A stretch of 56,263 bases of DNA from an uncultured Helicobacter sp. (GCA_944323645.1 CALUTE010000014.1:1-56263); one strand, 5' to 3'; shown: positions 24,113 to 34,099, counted from the stretch's first letter. Translations and numbers: made by a program. The notes: generated from the letters alone by a model not told the origin.

Positions 24113-26257
24113 GAAGTTTTTACACAAATCCAGAATTTAAAAACCTTTTCACAAGCTAAGAGTTTTCTTGCAACGCTTTGTGAAATCACCTCAAATATCC
24201 AAAAAGCCATTGTTTGTGCTCAAAAAAGTCACGAAGGACAGTTCCGCAAAACAGGAGAACCCTACATTGTGCACCCTCTGTGTGTGGCGTGTTTGGTGGC
24301 ATTTTATGGAGGTGATGAAGCAATGATCTGTGCATCATTGCTTCATGATGTTGTCGAGGATACAGACATTGACATACAGAGTGTGGGAGAGGATTTTGGA
24401 GAATCTGTTGCTCAACTTGTCGATGGGCTTACCAAAATCGATGAGTTACGCGAGGAGGAGCTTGGTAGCAAAATAAAAAGCCAACGCATTGCAGTTGCCG
24501 CACTCACATTCCGTAAAATGCTCATTACTGCCGTAAATGATCCGCGTGTGCTTGTGATAAAAATCAGCGACAGATTGCATAATATGCTAACTCTTGATGG
24601 ATTGAGTGAAGAGAAGCGCCTAAGAATCGCAAAAGAAACGCTCGTGGTCTATGCACCAATCGCCCATAGACTTGGCATTTCTAGTATTAAAAATGAACTT
24701 GAAGACAAAAGTTTTTTTTATATTTTTCCGCAAGAATATCAGAAGATTCAAGATTTTATCAAAAATAACAATCAACCGCTTTCTCTGCAACTTAACGATT
24801 TTGCACTAAAAATTCAAAAACTTTTGTTAAAAAATGGTTTTGTAGAATCGAGCTTTCGGGTTGAAAGCCGTATTAAACGTCCATATTCTATTTATCTTAA
24901 AATGCAGCGTAAAGGCGTTGGGATAGATGAAATATTAGATCTGCTTGCGATTCGCATTTTAGTGCAAAATCCAATAGATTGCTATAAGATTCTGGGGCTT
25001 GTGCATACCGCATTTAAACCTATTATTTCTAGATTTAAAGATTATATTGCGTTGCCAAAAGAGAATGCTTATCAAACAATTCACACTACCATTTTTGATA
25101 ATTCACGGGTATTTGAGGTGCAAATTCGAACGTTTGATATGCATAAAAATGCTGAATTTGGTGTTGCAGCACATTGGAAGTACAAGAGTGATGGCATTAT
25201 TTCGCCAAGTCTTGATTGGTTGAAGAATCTGCAATACCAAAATAATGATATTGAAGAATTCTATGAGCTTGCTAAAAATGATTTGTATCGAGAAGATATT
25301 GTTGTTTTTTCGCCCGATGGCGACACTTTTAGCTTGCCAGCTGGTGCAGTGGCACTTGATTTTGCTTATCTTATTCATAGTGAAATAGGCGATTACGCTA
25401 AGTATGCATATATTAATAATCAAAAATGCTCTTTGCTCCAGATTTTAAAATCTGGCGATATTGTGCGTATCTTTACCGATAAGAATGAGCAGCCAAAATG
25501 CACTTGGATCGATATGGTTAAAACTTCTCGAGCAAAAAATCATCTTAAAATCCAAACCCAAAATCGACTCAAAGAAATTGAGCAACAAGCTGCTATCAAT
25601 ATTTTAGCAACCATTTTTAGTAAAGATGCTGCAATTTTTGCGCGTTACCTTTCAATGCGCAAATTGGATTCCGATCTTGCACGTTGTGCAAGCGATGAGC
25701 AGTATCTCCAAGAGCAATACGCAAAAATTATTAAAAGCTTTCGTATTGGCAGTAATTGGCTAGCAAAATTTCGCTTTAACGTATTTGCTCCAAAGCATAT
25801 TGAGCTAGAAAATTTTATTTTTTTTACAAATCATAGCATCAATGGTGTGGCTTTTGATTATTGTTGTCGTCCTAAGTATGGAGATACGATTATGGCAATA
25901 CTTAGCAATCAAAAAGCCATTATCCACCATAAGCTTTGTGATAAACTTGGAGCATTTATTAAGCAGGGATCATCTATGGTGTTTGCTAAATGGGCAAAAC
26001 GAAATAAAAAAGCCTACAAAGTCATTGTTGCGCTTGAGGATAAAAAGGGTGCACTTGTATCATTTCTAAATACTCTTGCAAAAGAAAATTGTAATATTAT
26101 AGGGATTAACTATTCTAGTTATAATACACAGGTTTCGCTTTATTGTGAAGTTGTTTTTGAGGTTGAGAACAAAACGCAAAAATATTTAAGAGATATGCTT
26201 GCGAGTAAATTTGCTATCATAGAGCTTTCAAACTTTAAAGATGCCTATCAAAATTGA
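24110..26257 (+). CDS. spoT: Bifunctional (p)ppGpp synthetase/hydrolase SpoT
   Basis: The only RelA/SpoT enzyme of Helicobacter, making and removing the stringent alarmone (p)ppGpp. 715 residues. HD hydrolase domain about 35-150 (SHEGQFRKTGEPYIVHP, LLHDVVEDT with the HD pair at 79-80), synthetase domain about 235-345 (RIKRPYSIYLKMQRKG, LLAIRILV), TGS domain about 385-445 (VFSPDGDTFSLPAGAVALDF) and an ACT-like C-terminus (VIVALEDKKGALVSFLNTLA). It starts with TTG: AGGAG at 24099-24103 lies six bases before it and no ATG near the N-terminus fits the family. Weak start codon may keep the level low. Confidence 0.94.
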   Translation: MEVFTQIQNLKTFSQAKSFLATLCEITSNIQKAIVCAQKSHEGQFRKTGEPYIVHPLCVACLVAFYGGDEAMICASLLHDVVEDTDIDIQSVGEDFGESVAQLVDGLTKIDELREEELGSKIKSQRIAVAALTFRKMLITAVNDPRVLVIKISDRLHNMLTLDGLSEEKRLRIAKETLVVYAPIAHRLGISSIKNELEDKSFFYIFPQEYQKIQDFIKNNNQPLSLQLNDFALKIQKLLLKNGFVESSFRVESRIKRPYSIYLKMQRKGVGIDEILDLLAIRILVQNPIDCYKILGLVHTAFKPIISRFKDYIALPKENAYQTIHTTIFDNSRVFEVQIRTFDMHKNAEFGVAAHWKYKSDGIISPSLDWLKNLQYQNNDIEEFYELAKNDLYREDIVVFSPDGDTFSLPAGAVALDFAYLIHSEIGDYAKYAYINNQKCSLLQILKSGDIVRIFTDKNEQPKCTWIDMVKTSRAKNHLKIQTQNRLKEIEQQAAINILATIFSKDAAIFARYLSMRKLDSDLARCASDEQYLQEQYAKIIKSFRIGSNWLAKFRFNVFAPKHIELENFIFFTNHSINGVAFDYCCRPKYGDTIMAILSNQKAIIHHKLCDKLGAFIKQGSSMVFAKWAKRNKKAYKVIVALEDKKGALVSFLNTLAKENCNIIGINYSSYNTQVSLYCEVVFEVENKTQKYLRDMLASKFAIIELSNFKDAYQN

Positions 26258-26266
26258 AGGAATTTT

Positions 26267-27493
26267 ATGCAAAACACACAAGATATACAAATGCGCACTA
26301 AAGAGGCTATGTGTGAGATTGCGCGCGGGGCGAGCGATTTTATTGGACAAGAATACATAGCAAGCCTTGTAGAGCGATTTTTTGTAACAAATGAACGTTT
26401 TATTGTAAAAGCTGGTTTTGATCCTACAGCGCCAGATTTACACCTTGGACACACTGTTTTGATCTCTAAGCTAGCGACATTGCAACGCTATGGGGGTAAT
26501 GTTAAATTTCTTATTGGGGATTTCACCGCAACTATTGGTGATCCAAGTGGCAAAACTCAAACACGTAAGCCGCTTAGTAAAGAAGAAGTCGAAAAAAACG
26601 CACAAACATATAAAGATCAGGTGTTTAAGATTCTTGATCCGCAATACACCGAGGTGTGTTTTAACTCCAAGTGGATAAATGCGCTAGGAATTGGTGGGCT
26701 TGTCCATTTGAGTGCGCAGTTTTCTGTAGCTAGAATGCTTGAGCGTGATGATTTTGCAAAGCGCTATAGAGAGAATCTACCTATTAGTATTATTGAGTTT
26801 ATCTATCCGCTCTTGCAAGGGTATGATTCTGTCGCGCTCAATTGTGATATAGAGCTTGGAGGCAATGATCAGAAGTTCAATCTATTGGTAGGACGCAGTT
26901 TGCAGCGCGCTTATGGATTAGAAAAAGAGCAGTCTATTCTCACAGTACCATTATTAGAGGGGCTTGATGGTGTGCAGAAAATGAGCAAATCGTTAGGAAA
27001 TTATATCGGTGTTACAGAAAATCCTAATACAATGTATGCTAAAATAATGAGCATTTCTGACATACTTATGTGGAAATATTACGAGCTTTTGAGCACTTTG
27101 ACATTGGGCGAGATAAACCAATTGCGTCAAAATGTAGAGCAAGGAAATGTGCATCCAAAATCAGCAAAAGAATCTCTTGCACTTGAGATTACAACAAGAT
27201 TTTATAATGCAGATATTGCAGAGCGTGCAAAAGCAGAATTTCAAAAAGTCTTTGCAGAGCGTCAAATGCCAAGTGATATGCCAACTATGGAATTTTCAGA
27301 AAATGAATGGATTTGTAAGATTCTACATTCTAGTGGGCTTTGTGCTTCAAGTTCGCAGGCGAGGCGGGATATTCAAGCAGGCGCTCTCAAAATCAATCAG
27401 CAAAAAGTGCAAGATGAGAATCTTAAGCTTGCAGTGGGTGAATATATTATCCAGATTGGCAAGCGTAGATTTTTGAAAGCTATTATAAAATAA
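26267..27493 (+). CDS. tyrS: Tyrosyl-tRNA synthetase
   Basis: Class I synthetase charging tRNA-Tyr, 408 residues, the TyrZ-like longer type. HLGH at 59-62 is the HIGH motif, KMSKSLGNYIG is the KMSKS loop, and GDFTATIGDPSGK is the typical second strand of the Rossmann fold. The C-terminal S4 domain is seen in ASSSQARRDIQAGALKINQQKV. GAAGGA precedes the ATG, 9 bp after spoT, so the two are cotranscribed (HP0775-HP0774 order in H. pylori). Confidence 0.95.
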   Translation: MQNTQDIQMRTKEAMCEIARGASDFIGQEYIASLVERFFVTNERFIVKAGFDPTAPDLHLGHTVLISKLATLQRYGGNVKFLIGDFTATIGDPSGKTQTRKPLSKEEVEKNAQTYKDQVFKILDPQYTEVCFNSKWINALGIGGLVHLSAQFSVARMLERDDFAKRYRENLPISIIEFIYPLLQGYDSVALNCDIELGGNDQKFNLLVGRSLQRAYGLEKEQSILTVPLLEGLDGVQKMSKSLGNYIGVTENPNTMYAKIMSISDILMWKYYELLSTLTLGEINQLRQNVEQGNVHPKSAKESLALEITTRFYNADIAERAKAEFQKVFAERQMPSDMPTMEFSENEWICKILHSSGLCASSSQARRDIQAGALKINQQKVQDENLKLAVGEYIIQIGKRRFLKAIIK

Positions 27494-27505
27494 GGATTTG
27501 TACTG

Positions 27506-28600
27506 ATGAGAAAATCTCTACAACCATTAAAAATAGGCAAACATACGATTAGATTCCCAATCTTTCAAGGTGGAATGGGTGTGGGTATTAGCTGGGACGA
27601 ATTGGCTGGAAATGTCGCTAAAGAAGGAGCTCTGGGAATTATTTCTGCAGTTGGTACAGGATATTATAAAAAAATGCAATTTGTTGAAAAACTTGTGCTA
27701 AACAAGCCTTTTGAAGCGCTTAACTTCTACTCCAAAGCCGCATTGAATGAGATTTTTAGAAATGCGCGTAAGATCTGTGGCAATAATCCTCTTGGTGCAA
27801 ATATTTTGCATGCTATTAATGATTATGGACGGGTTGTACGTGATGCGTGCGAAGCAGGTGCGAATGTTATTGTTACTGGGGCTGGATTACCAACAAATAT
27901 GCCTGAATTTACTAAAAATTTTCCCGATGTAGCACTTGTACCTATCATTTCTTCTGTGAAAGCACTTCGGATTATTTGTAAGCGCTGGGAGGATCGTTAC
28001 AAAAGAATTCCAGATGCAGTCATTGTTGAGGGACCTTTGAGCGGAGGACATCAAGGATTTAAGTATGAGGATTGCTTTAAGCCTGAATATCAATTAGAAT
28101 CTATTGTGCCACAAATTGTGCAAGAGGCGAAAAATTGGGGTGGGATTCCAGTTATTGCTGCTGGTGGAATATGGGATCGGAACGATATTGATAAGTTTTT
28201 TAGACTTGGTGCTAGCGGGGTGCAAATGGGAACACGCTTTTTGGGTACCAAAGAATGCGATGCAAAAGCATATCAAGAGATTATGCCCCATATTAAAAAA
28301 GAGGATATTGAACTTGTTAAATCGCCTGTTGGGTATCCAGCACGTGCTTTGCATATAGGTGTTTTGCAAAGACTTGATGAGGGCAATGCACCAAGGATTA
28401 AGTGCGTAAGCAATTGTGTTGCTCCGTGCCATCGAGGAGTCGAGGCAAAAAAGGTAGGGTATTGTATAGCAGATAGCCTTGGCAAGGGACATTTAGGCGA
28501 TAAAGTTGAAGGTTTGTATTTTAGTGGTGCTAATGGCTACAGAATTGACAAAATTATTAGTGTAAAAGAGCTTATACAAGAACTCACGCAAGGAGAGTGA
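27506..28600 (+). CDS. Nitronate monooxygenase / flavin-dependent oxidoreductase
   Basis: A 364-residue FMN TIM-barrel enzyme of the 2-nitropropane dioxygenase/FabK-like family. Marks: FPIFQGGMGVGISWDELAG near the start, EGPLSGGHQGF (phosphate/FMN loop with the catalytic His), IPVIAAGGIWDRNDIDKFFRLGASGVQMGT in part (AAGGIWD, GASGVQMGTRF). The C-terminal part has a Cys-rich stretch, KCVSNCVAPCHRG and then YCIADSL, that is common in the Campylobacterota members (HP0773 type). True substrate is unknown; nitronate oxidation or a quinone/enoyl reductase role are both possible. Same order with tyrS and amiA as in H. pylori. Confidence 0.85.
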   Translation: MRKSLQPLKIGKHTIRFPIFQGGMGVGISWDELAGNVAKEGALGIISAVGTGYYKKMQFVEKLVLNKPFEALNFYSKAALNEIFRNARKICGNNPLGANILHAINDYGRVVRDACEAGANVIVTGAGLPTNMPEFTKNFPDVALVPIISSVKALRIICKRWEDRYKRIPDAVIVEGPLSGGHQGFKYEDCFKPEYQLESIVPQIVQEAKNWGGIPVIAAGGIWDRNDIDKFFRLGASGVQMGTRFLGTKECDAKAYQEIMPHIKKEDIELVKSPVGYPARALHIGVLQRLDEGNAPRIKCVSNCVAPCHRGVEAKKVGYCIADSLGKGHLGDKVEGLYFSGANGYRIDKIISVKELIQELTQGE

Positions 28601-28601
28601 A

Positions 28602-29780
28602 TTGTGGCGGCTGCTCTTCCTTTTTGCCTGTTTATTTGGCGTCAGGGGAGAGAATCTGCATCTTATTAATTCTATCCCATTTGGTGCTAGTAGTTTAAAA
28701 ATTGTATTTTCGCACGACATTCAATCTCTTGCATTAAATCCTGTAAAAATATCCAATGATTCTGTATATATTGATATTAATGCGGTGCTTGATAATGGCA
28801 GGAAGGTGTATTTTTTTCCGCGCAAAGCCCAAGTAACAATTGCTCAAAACACTCCAAAGGTTACGAGAATTGTCATTACAAATGGCAATGGTATGGAGTA
28901 TCAAATTAAACAGGTGCAAAAAAATATTTATCTTTCTTTTGTTGATAAAATTCCAGAATCTACAAAACCGACCAAAAAATCCAATAAAACAGCTAATGAT
29001 AAAACCTCATCTAATACCAAACCCAGCATTAAACAAGAACCTAAACAGGAAACAGAATCTAGCACTAAGTCAGATTCCAAAAAAAAGCAAAAACCTAAAA
29101 AAGGCTATAAGGTTGTTATTGATGCGGGGCATGGTGGGAGAGACTGTGGCACCCTTGGAGTAACTAAGGTTTGCGAAAAGCATATTGTTTTAAAGGTTGC
29201 ACAACATCTTAACAGGGAACTCAAGAAGCGAGGTTACATTACGTATATGACGCGTGATAAAGATGTTTATTTAAACTTGAGAGAGAGGACAGAGTTTGCT
29301 AATGCCAAAAGCGCAGATCTTTTTGTATCCATTCACGCAAATTCTGTCCCGAAAAATGCCAAAAAATCTCCCAAGGGTGTTGAAACATATTTTCTTTCAA
29401 CAGCTAGAAGTGATAGGGCACGCGATATTGCAGAACAAGAAAATAAAGACGATATAGAGATTATGAATTATTTTTCCAAACAAACTTTTCTTAATTCACT
29501 TAATTCGCACCGACTACTTGCTTCTAATAAACTTGCAATTGATATTCAATATGCTATTTTAAAGCATTTGCGTCAAAATTATCAGGGTGTAATTGATGGT
29601 GGAGTGCGTGAAGGACCATTTTGGGTGCTTGCTGGTGCATTAATGCCCTCTGTTTTGATAGAAATAGGGTATAATTCTAATCCGATTGAAGCTCCAAGGC
29701 TTAATGATGATGCCTATCAAAAAGCGTTAGCAATTGGCATTGCAGATGGGATTGATGGATTTGTAATTAAAAATTTTTAG
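28602..29780 (+). CDS. amiA: N-acetylmuramoyl-L-alanine amidase AmiA
   Basis: Periplasmic amidase that cuts the bond between MurNAc and the peptide stem; in H. pylori AmiA (HP0772) separates daughter cells. 392 residues: signal peptide (RLLFLFACLFGVRGE), an N-terminal AMIN-like region (about 20-115), a Lys/Ser/Thr linker (about 120-170: KPTKKSNKTANDK, SDSKKKQKPKKG), then the zinc Amidase_3 domain with IDAGHGGRDCGT (His ligand), KHIVLKVAQHL, FVSIHANS (His ligand) and SVLIEIGYNSN (catalytic Glu). It starts with TTG at 28602, six bases after AAGGAG; no ATG would keep the signal peptide. Confidence 0.92.
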   Translation: MWRLLFLFACLFGVRGENLHLINSIPFGASSLKIVFSHDIQSLALNPVKISNDSVYIDINAVLDNGRKVYFFPRKAQVTIAQNTPKVTRIVITNGNGMEYQIKQVQKNIYLSFVDKIPESTKPTKKSNKTANDKTSSNTKPSIKQEPKQETESSTKSDSKKKQKPKKGYKVVIDAGHGGRDCGTLGVTKVCEKHIVLKVAQHLNRELKKRGYITYMTRDKDVYLNLRERTEFANAKSADLFVSIHANSVPKNAKKSPKGVETYFLSTARSDRARDIAEQENKDDIEIMNYFSKQTFLNSLNSHRLLASNKLAIDIQYAILKHLRQNYQGVIDGGVREGPFWVLAGALMPSVLIEIGYNSNPIEAPRLNDDAYQKALAIGIADGIDGFVIKNF

Positions 29781-29788
29781 GATATTTT

Positions 29789-30664
29789 ATGAATATGCCA
29801 AGCAAGATCTTGTTTTCTTCAATATTTTTCTTTTTTGCGGTATTTGTTTTTTTATCATTAATTGTTTCGGCGCTTAGTCCAACTTTTTCACAGCTTTTTT
29901 TAGTATTCTCTTATCCTCATCGCGCCTATGATTTTGCAAGCAATCTTTTGCTGGGCTGTTTTGTGCTAATGTGCTTGGTTTTCATCATTCGATCGGTTCG
30001 AAAAAAGCGCGGTAATACTACCGAAAAAATGGCGGCTGCGTTGATTGGAAGTATTATGCTAAGTGTGCTTGTTGTACGCCTTGTGTATAGAGAAATACAG
30101 CTCCGCGATGATGATATTATTTATGCTTTAAGCGATGCTAATGTACTTTTAAAAAAGATTGTTGAGATAGGTATATATAGTATTATTTATACGTTTTTTA
30201 TTTTTCTACCACTGCTACTTCCGGCGCTAAAAATCCGACTTAATGTCTTTACCAAGCTTGGAGAGTGGCTTAGTGCATATATGCCAAGTGTTAATACTAC
30301 GCTTTTTTTGCTTTTTGCATACGCTATTCAACCCTACTATGGCAAATCAAATATATTACTTTATATTGATTTATGGCTATTTTATGTTGGGTTTGGACTT
30401 ATGATTATTGTGATTTGGCGCAATCGAGAACTATTTGGGCTTTATGAGTATGCCAATCTTTTATGGCTTGTTTTGGGGGTTTTGATTTTTTCACTTTGTT
30501 CTAAAATGATTTCACAAGCTGATTATAATAATACGCGAACAATTTTTATTATTATAGGATTAATGTCGTGGTGCGGAGAATGGATGAGCGCTTCACTTAA
30601 TGGTGCTATTAAGCCAAGTGGAATTAGGGAACTTTTTACCACAAATACAAAAGGAAAATTATGA
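29789..30664 (+). CDS. Integral membrane protein of unknown function
   Basis: Not recognised. 291 residues with about eight hydrophobic segments (roughly 8-30, 47-68, 80-100, 128-152, 172-188, 195-213, 223-240, 253-270). Between segments 3 and 4 lies a polar loop, YREIQLRDDDIIYALSDANVLLKK. It starts 8 bp after amiA, and the next gene's ATG overlaps its stop (ATGA), so it is translated as part of the same message. The place after amiA suggests an envelope role, but nothing in the residues says which. Confidence 0.75.
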   Translation: MNMPSKILFSSIFFFFAVFVFLSLIVSALSPTFSQLFLVFSYPHRAYDFASNLLLGCFVLMCLVFIIRSVRKKRGNTTEKMAAALIGSIMLSVLVVRLVYREIQLRDDDIIYALSDANVLLKKIVEIGIYSIIYTFFIFLPLLLPALKIRLNVFTKLGEWLSAYMPSVNTTLFLLFAYAIQPYYGKSNILLYIDLWLFYVGFGLMIIVIWRNRELFGLYEYANLLWLVLGVLIFSLCSKMISQADYNNTRTIFIIIGLMSWCGEWMSASLNGAIKPSGIRELFTTNTKGKL

Positions 30665-31143
30665 GTGCCATAGAACTTTTACAACAAAAAGGTAGCGGTC
30701 ATATTGTTTTTGTTTGTTTGGGTAATATCTGTCGTTCCCCTCTTGCTGAAGGTATAGCTAAGCACTTATATCAAGGTGATATGTATAGTTTTTCTTCAGC
30801 TGGCACATCTGGTTTTCATAGTGGGGATTCTATTGATGAGCGTTCAATTACAATAGCACACAAGAATGGTATAGATATTTCTGGCTACAAAAGCAAGCAA
30901 ATTAGTATATATAAACATACTCAAGCAGATCTTCTTGTGGCTATGGACAAAAGTGTTTTAACCACCTTGCACCAATTGGGCTTTGATCACAAAAAAATCA
31001 TATTGTTTGGAGATTTTGGATTGGGCGGTGCAGAAGTTCCAGATCCATACTATGGTGGCGCCCAAGGATTTGAAAATGTTTATGCTATGTTATTTAGTGG
31101 CATTAATTATTTGCTAAAGGAGCTCTTATGCAACAAGCTATAG
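30661..31143 (+). CDS. Low-molecular-weight protein tyrosine phosphatase
   Basis: A 160-residue LMW-PTP. The P-loop VCLGNICRSPLAEG holds the catalytic C19 and R25 (CX5R), and the general acid loop is DPYYGG (Asp). Full length for the family. Bacterial members dephosphorylate tyrosine kinases of capsule systems or host proteins; no partner kinase is in the window. It overlaps the membrane protein gene by 4 bp and the next gene by 16 bp, forming a tightly coupled trio. Confidence 0.92.
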   Translation: MSAIELLQQKGSGHIVFVCLGNICRSPLAEGIAKHLYQGDMYSFSSAGTSGFHSGDSIDERSITIAHKNGIDISGYKSKQISIYKHTQADLLVAMDKSVLTTLHQLGFDHKKIILFGDFGLGGAEVPDPYYGGAQGFENVYAMLFSGINYLLKELLCNKL

Positions 31144-31475
31144 TATATGGCATAAAAACTTGCGGCAGCGTGCAAAAGGCACTAAAATATTTGGAATCTA
31201 AATGTATTGCATATACTTTTGTTGATTTCAAGCAAACACTGCCAACATCGGCAATGCTTAAAAAATGGGTTGAACTCACTGGTGTAGATATTTTGCTTAA
31301 CACAAAAGGAACAACATATAAAAAACTTGGGCTGAAGGATCGACTTTTTGATGAAGAGGATAAGATATTGGCAATGCTTCAAGCGCCATTATTGATAAAA
31401 CGCCCAGTTATTGAATACGGCAAAAAAATTATTGTTGGTTTTGATGAAAAAGTGTATCAGGAATTTTTTGTCTAG
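31128..31475 (+). CDS. ArsC/Spx-family reductase-like protein
   Basis: A 115-residue thioredoxin-fold protein of the ArsC/Spx/YffB group. IVYGIKTCGSVQKALKYLE gives the single active-site Cys, C12, here with CGS and no second CxxC Cys, as in YffB and arsenate reductase; other marks are NTKGTTYKKLGL and LIKRPVIEYGKK (the RP cis-proline motif). It may be a glutathione- or mycothiol-independent thiol reductase; true arsenate reduction is not implied. It starts 16 bp inside the phosphatase gene. The pairing of an LMW-PTP with an ArsC-like protein in one operon is curious, because both folds have been used as arsenate reductases. Confidence 0.85.
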   Translation: MQQAIVYGIKTCGSVQKALKYLESKCIAYTFVDFKQTLPTSAMLKKWVELTGVDILLNTKGTTYKKLGLKDRLFDEEDKILAMLQAPLLIKRPVIEYGKKIIVGFDEKVYQEFFV

Positions 31476-31679
31476 GAATTTTGATATTTTTAACAATTAA
31501 ATGTTGCAATCATACAAAATTTTAAGGCGTATAAGTAGTGATGGAATTAGATTTGTGTAGGTTTGCAGTTCTTTAGATTTCAAGATTCTGCAAAGATGGT
31601 CAGAAGTTATAATATTAAGTTATACACTAAAGATTCTAATATGAATCCTAGAGAATCCAACGCCATGATTCTAGCAAGA

Positions 31680-31901
31680 CTACCTGGATAAGGTTTGTAT
31701 GTTTTTGGTATCTATCTTTGTGCTTTGCTTGATGATTTGGAGCTCTCGAGTTATTTGTGCTGTGGCAGAGATTTGTGTAAGCATTATGTAGATATTTATC
31801 ATAAGAAGAATCACAGAAACCATACCGATAAACACTACAATTTTCATTGCTTTGCGTGCTGTACTGAGTGCTAGCCTAATATCTTCATCACTATGTTCCA
31901 T
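31680..31901 (-). CDS. Small single-span membrane protein
   Basis: A 73-residue protein: acidic start (MEHSDEDIRL), basic stretch (ARKAMK), one membrane helix at about 20-44 (VVFIGMVSVILLMINIYIML), then a polar amphipathic tail with ITRELQIIKQS. Its ATG is 11 bp inside the end of znuB, so it is translationally coupled to the importer. Small coupled proteins of this shape are often transporter accessory subunits, but that is inference. Family not firmly recognised. No gene is seen in 31476-31679 beyond it; that 204-bp spacer is A+T-rich with several GATTC words. Confidence 0.6.
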   Translation of the reverse strand: MEHSDEDIRLALSTARKAMKIVVFIGMVSVILLMINIYIMLTQISATAQITRELQIIKQSTKIDTKNIQTLSR

Positions 31902-32724
31902 TTCGCCCCCTTTTTATGCGAGTTGTAAGAAATCGTATGCTAAGTGCGCATATAAAAATCATTACTGCAAATAGTACAACACATGCCCCAAGTGCTAAAT
32001 CGTATATGTATGAGATTCCAAAGCCGCCAAACATACAAAAGAGACACAAAGCTATTGAGATACCAAACTGCATTTTGAGATTTTTAGCAAAGAGCATAGC
32101 AATGTAGGCTGGAATAGAGAGAGTGGAAATAACAAGCACCAAACCTCCAGAACGCATACCAAGTACCACACCAATAGCAGTGAGCATAAAAATTATACCA
32201 ATCAAGGATTTAGTAGGTAAGCCTTTAAGTGCGCAAAACTCTATATCATAGAGAATACCAAGAATTTCTCTATACAATATCGTAACAAATACAACAAGTA
32301 CCACATCAAAAATTGCCATAGCATAAATGTCTTGTGTCGTACTAAAAGCAAGTGCTCCAAAAAGATAGCTTTCCATATTGATTTTATACCCTGGAGTAAG
32401 TTCTATGAGCACAATACCCAGCGCCATACCAAATGCCCATAAAATAGAAATAAATATATCAAGCCTGCCTTTGTGGGCTAAGCTTGCATACACCATAATC
32501 CCAGAAATAACAAGTGCCGCCATAATGGCGCCAAAAAGTGCATTATATCCTAAGAAAAGCGCTATACCCACACCTCCAAAAGCACTATGAGCCACACCCC
32601 CAGCAAGAAAAACACTTTTGTTTGCTACAATAAGAGAGCCAATAATGCCTGATCCAATGCTCAAAAGCACCGAAGCAAGCAAGGCATTTTGCACAAAGGG
32701 AGAATCTAGCAAAGTCCACAGCAT
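31891..32724 (-). CDS. znuB: Zinc/manganese-type ABC transporter permease
   Basis: ABC-3 family permease, 277 residues, about eight to nine membrane helices. Marks: GLPTKSLIGIIFMLTAIGVVLGMRSGG (in part: LTAIGVVLGMRSGGLV), IPAYIAMLFAK and the N-terminal FLAGGVAHSAFGGVGIALFLG with the SHSxxxG-like helix. It partners ZnuA and ZnuC of the same operon for uptake of Zn(II) or Mn(II). It is separated from them by mqo, with only 22 bp between mqo and this gene. Confidence 0.88.
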   Translation of the reverse strand: MLWTLLDSPFVQNALLASVLLSIGSGIIGSLIVANKSVFLAGGVAHSAFGGVGIALFLGYNALFGAIMAALVISGIMVYASLAHKGRLDIFISILWAFGMALGIVLIELTPGYKINMESYLFGALAFSTTQDIYAMAIFDVVLVVFVTILYREILGILYDIEFCALKGLPTKSLIGIIFMLTAIGVVLGMRSGGLVLVISTLSIPAYIAMLFAKNLKMQFGISIALCLFCMFGGFGISYIYDLALGACVVLFAVMIFICALSIRFLTTRIKRGRNGT

Positions 32725-32746
32725 AAAGATTCTAATCTTTAAAGAT

Positions 32747-34099
32747 TTAGTTTAATTCATCTGGTGATAGATCACGCAAAAAGCGCTCTGTATCAAAAGT
32801 CGCATTAAGATATGTAACAATTTCTTGGGTGTCGATAAAGGCATTTTGCAGACAACTTGTAGCTCCAGGCGATGGAGTCATATTGAATGTAATACCTTTG
32901 TTGGTAATTATCTTTTTTTCACCAAGTTCGAGTTCTTTTTGTGTTCTATCCACAACTTGTGGGCGCACCTCTCCATACCCTTGGGCATATTCTATATCAG
33001 TAATTTTTAGTGAAGGAATGAGTTTTTGTGCATCTTTGAGAAAGAGCCGTTTTCCCAAATAGGGTAATTCAAAAATAATATTTTTGAAGACATAGGATCG
33101 AATCTCTGAGTCTTTTAGCAAATCAAGAAGCACACCAAAAATCTCGCGATGAAAATTTACCTTCATTAGATCAGTGCTTATGCCACTATACCAATGTTTT
33201 GAACGTTCAAGCTTGGGCATAGCGATAGCAGTTGGTCCTATGCGTGTTCTTCCTGCCAAACTAATGTCGGGATCACCGTGTACTGCCGCAAAAGGAAGTT
33301 TTGGATTTTGCACCATATACACTTTGCCTTTGAGTAAATCTGGCACAAAATAAAAACTTCCGGCAATAGGTAGGCAACCTAAATTCATACCATATCCCAT
33401 AGATTGTGCAAGCACTAACGAGTGTGAGCCAGCATTGACAAGTACAAATTTTGCTGAAATTGCTTCACCGCTTTTAGAAATAAGATAGTACCCATCATTG
33501 TTATGCCTGATTTCTTTTACCCAAAAGTTAAGTAATACTTGATTGTTGGAATTTTTTTGTTTAGCGCGCTCTACAAAGTCTTTGCTCAAGAGTTCAAAAT
33601 TCATTGCGCACCAAGCTTCTTTATATCCAGATCCAACAACATTTTCTGGGCGATCACTTTTGCCATCTTTGCCTAAAATCACGTAAGGTTCAATTTGTTT
33701 GATTGTATCTTTTTCAAACCATTCCAAATCTGGAAAGACATCTTTAAATTCTTCGTGTCGTTGCTTCATAAATGCGCACTCTTGATCACCAACGCCGATA
33801 GCCATTTTTTGTGTTTTAAAGATAACTTTGTTTTGCAAATTGTGGCGTAGCGCATAATTTTCAACTTTTTGCGCAGATAGTCTAACTTTTTTGGCTTTTT
33901 GAGAAGTATAGTTTGTCTCAATAGAACCATCGTGAATAGTTTGAGAATTAGCGTGTGCGCTTGAGCTTACCATTGCCAAATCTTTGCATTTTTCAACGAT
34001 TGCAATGTTTTTTATATTGGTGTATTCGCTAAGTGTCCAGAAAAGAGCGCAACCAGAAACGCCTCCACCAATGATTACTACATCAAAACTTTTTTCCAT
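32747..34099 (-). CDS. mqo: Malate:quinone oxidoreductase
   Basis: FAD-dependent, membrane-associated dehydrogenase that takes electrons from malate to menaquinone; in H. pylori (HP0086) it replaces malate dehydrogenase in the TCA cycle. 450 residues. FAD-binding [17 protein letters not shown] at the start, then [20 protein letters not shown], a middle [13 protein letters not shown] and the C-terminal [14 protein letters not shown]. The start codon ATG overlaps the znuC stop (TAATG), so it is coupled to the importer genes. In H. pylori mqo neighbours the NlpC/P60 gene directly; here znuA and znuC lie between. Confidence 0.9.
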   Translation of the reverse strand: MEKSFDVVIIGGGVSGCALFWTLSEYTNIKNIAIVEKCKDLAMVSSSAHANSQTIHDGSIETNYTSQKAKKVRLSAQKVENYALRHNLQNKVIFKTQKMAIGVGDQECAFMKQRHEEFKDVFPDLEWFEKDTIKQIEPYVILGKDGKSDRPENVVGSGYKEAWCAMNFELLSKDFVERAKQKNSNNQVLLNFWVKEIRHNNDGYYLISKSGEAISAKFVLVNAGSHSLVLAQSMGYGMNLGCLPIAGSFYFVPDLLKGKVYMVQNPKLPFAAVHGDPDISLAGRTRIGPTAIAMPKLERSKHWYSGISTDLMKVNFHREIFGVLLDLLKDSEIRSYVFKNIIFELPYLGKRLFLKDAQKLIPSLKITDIEYAQGYGEVRPQVVDRTQKELELGEKKIITNKGITFNMTPSPGATSCLQNAFIDTQEIVTYLNATFDTERFLRDLSPDELN

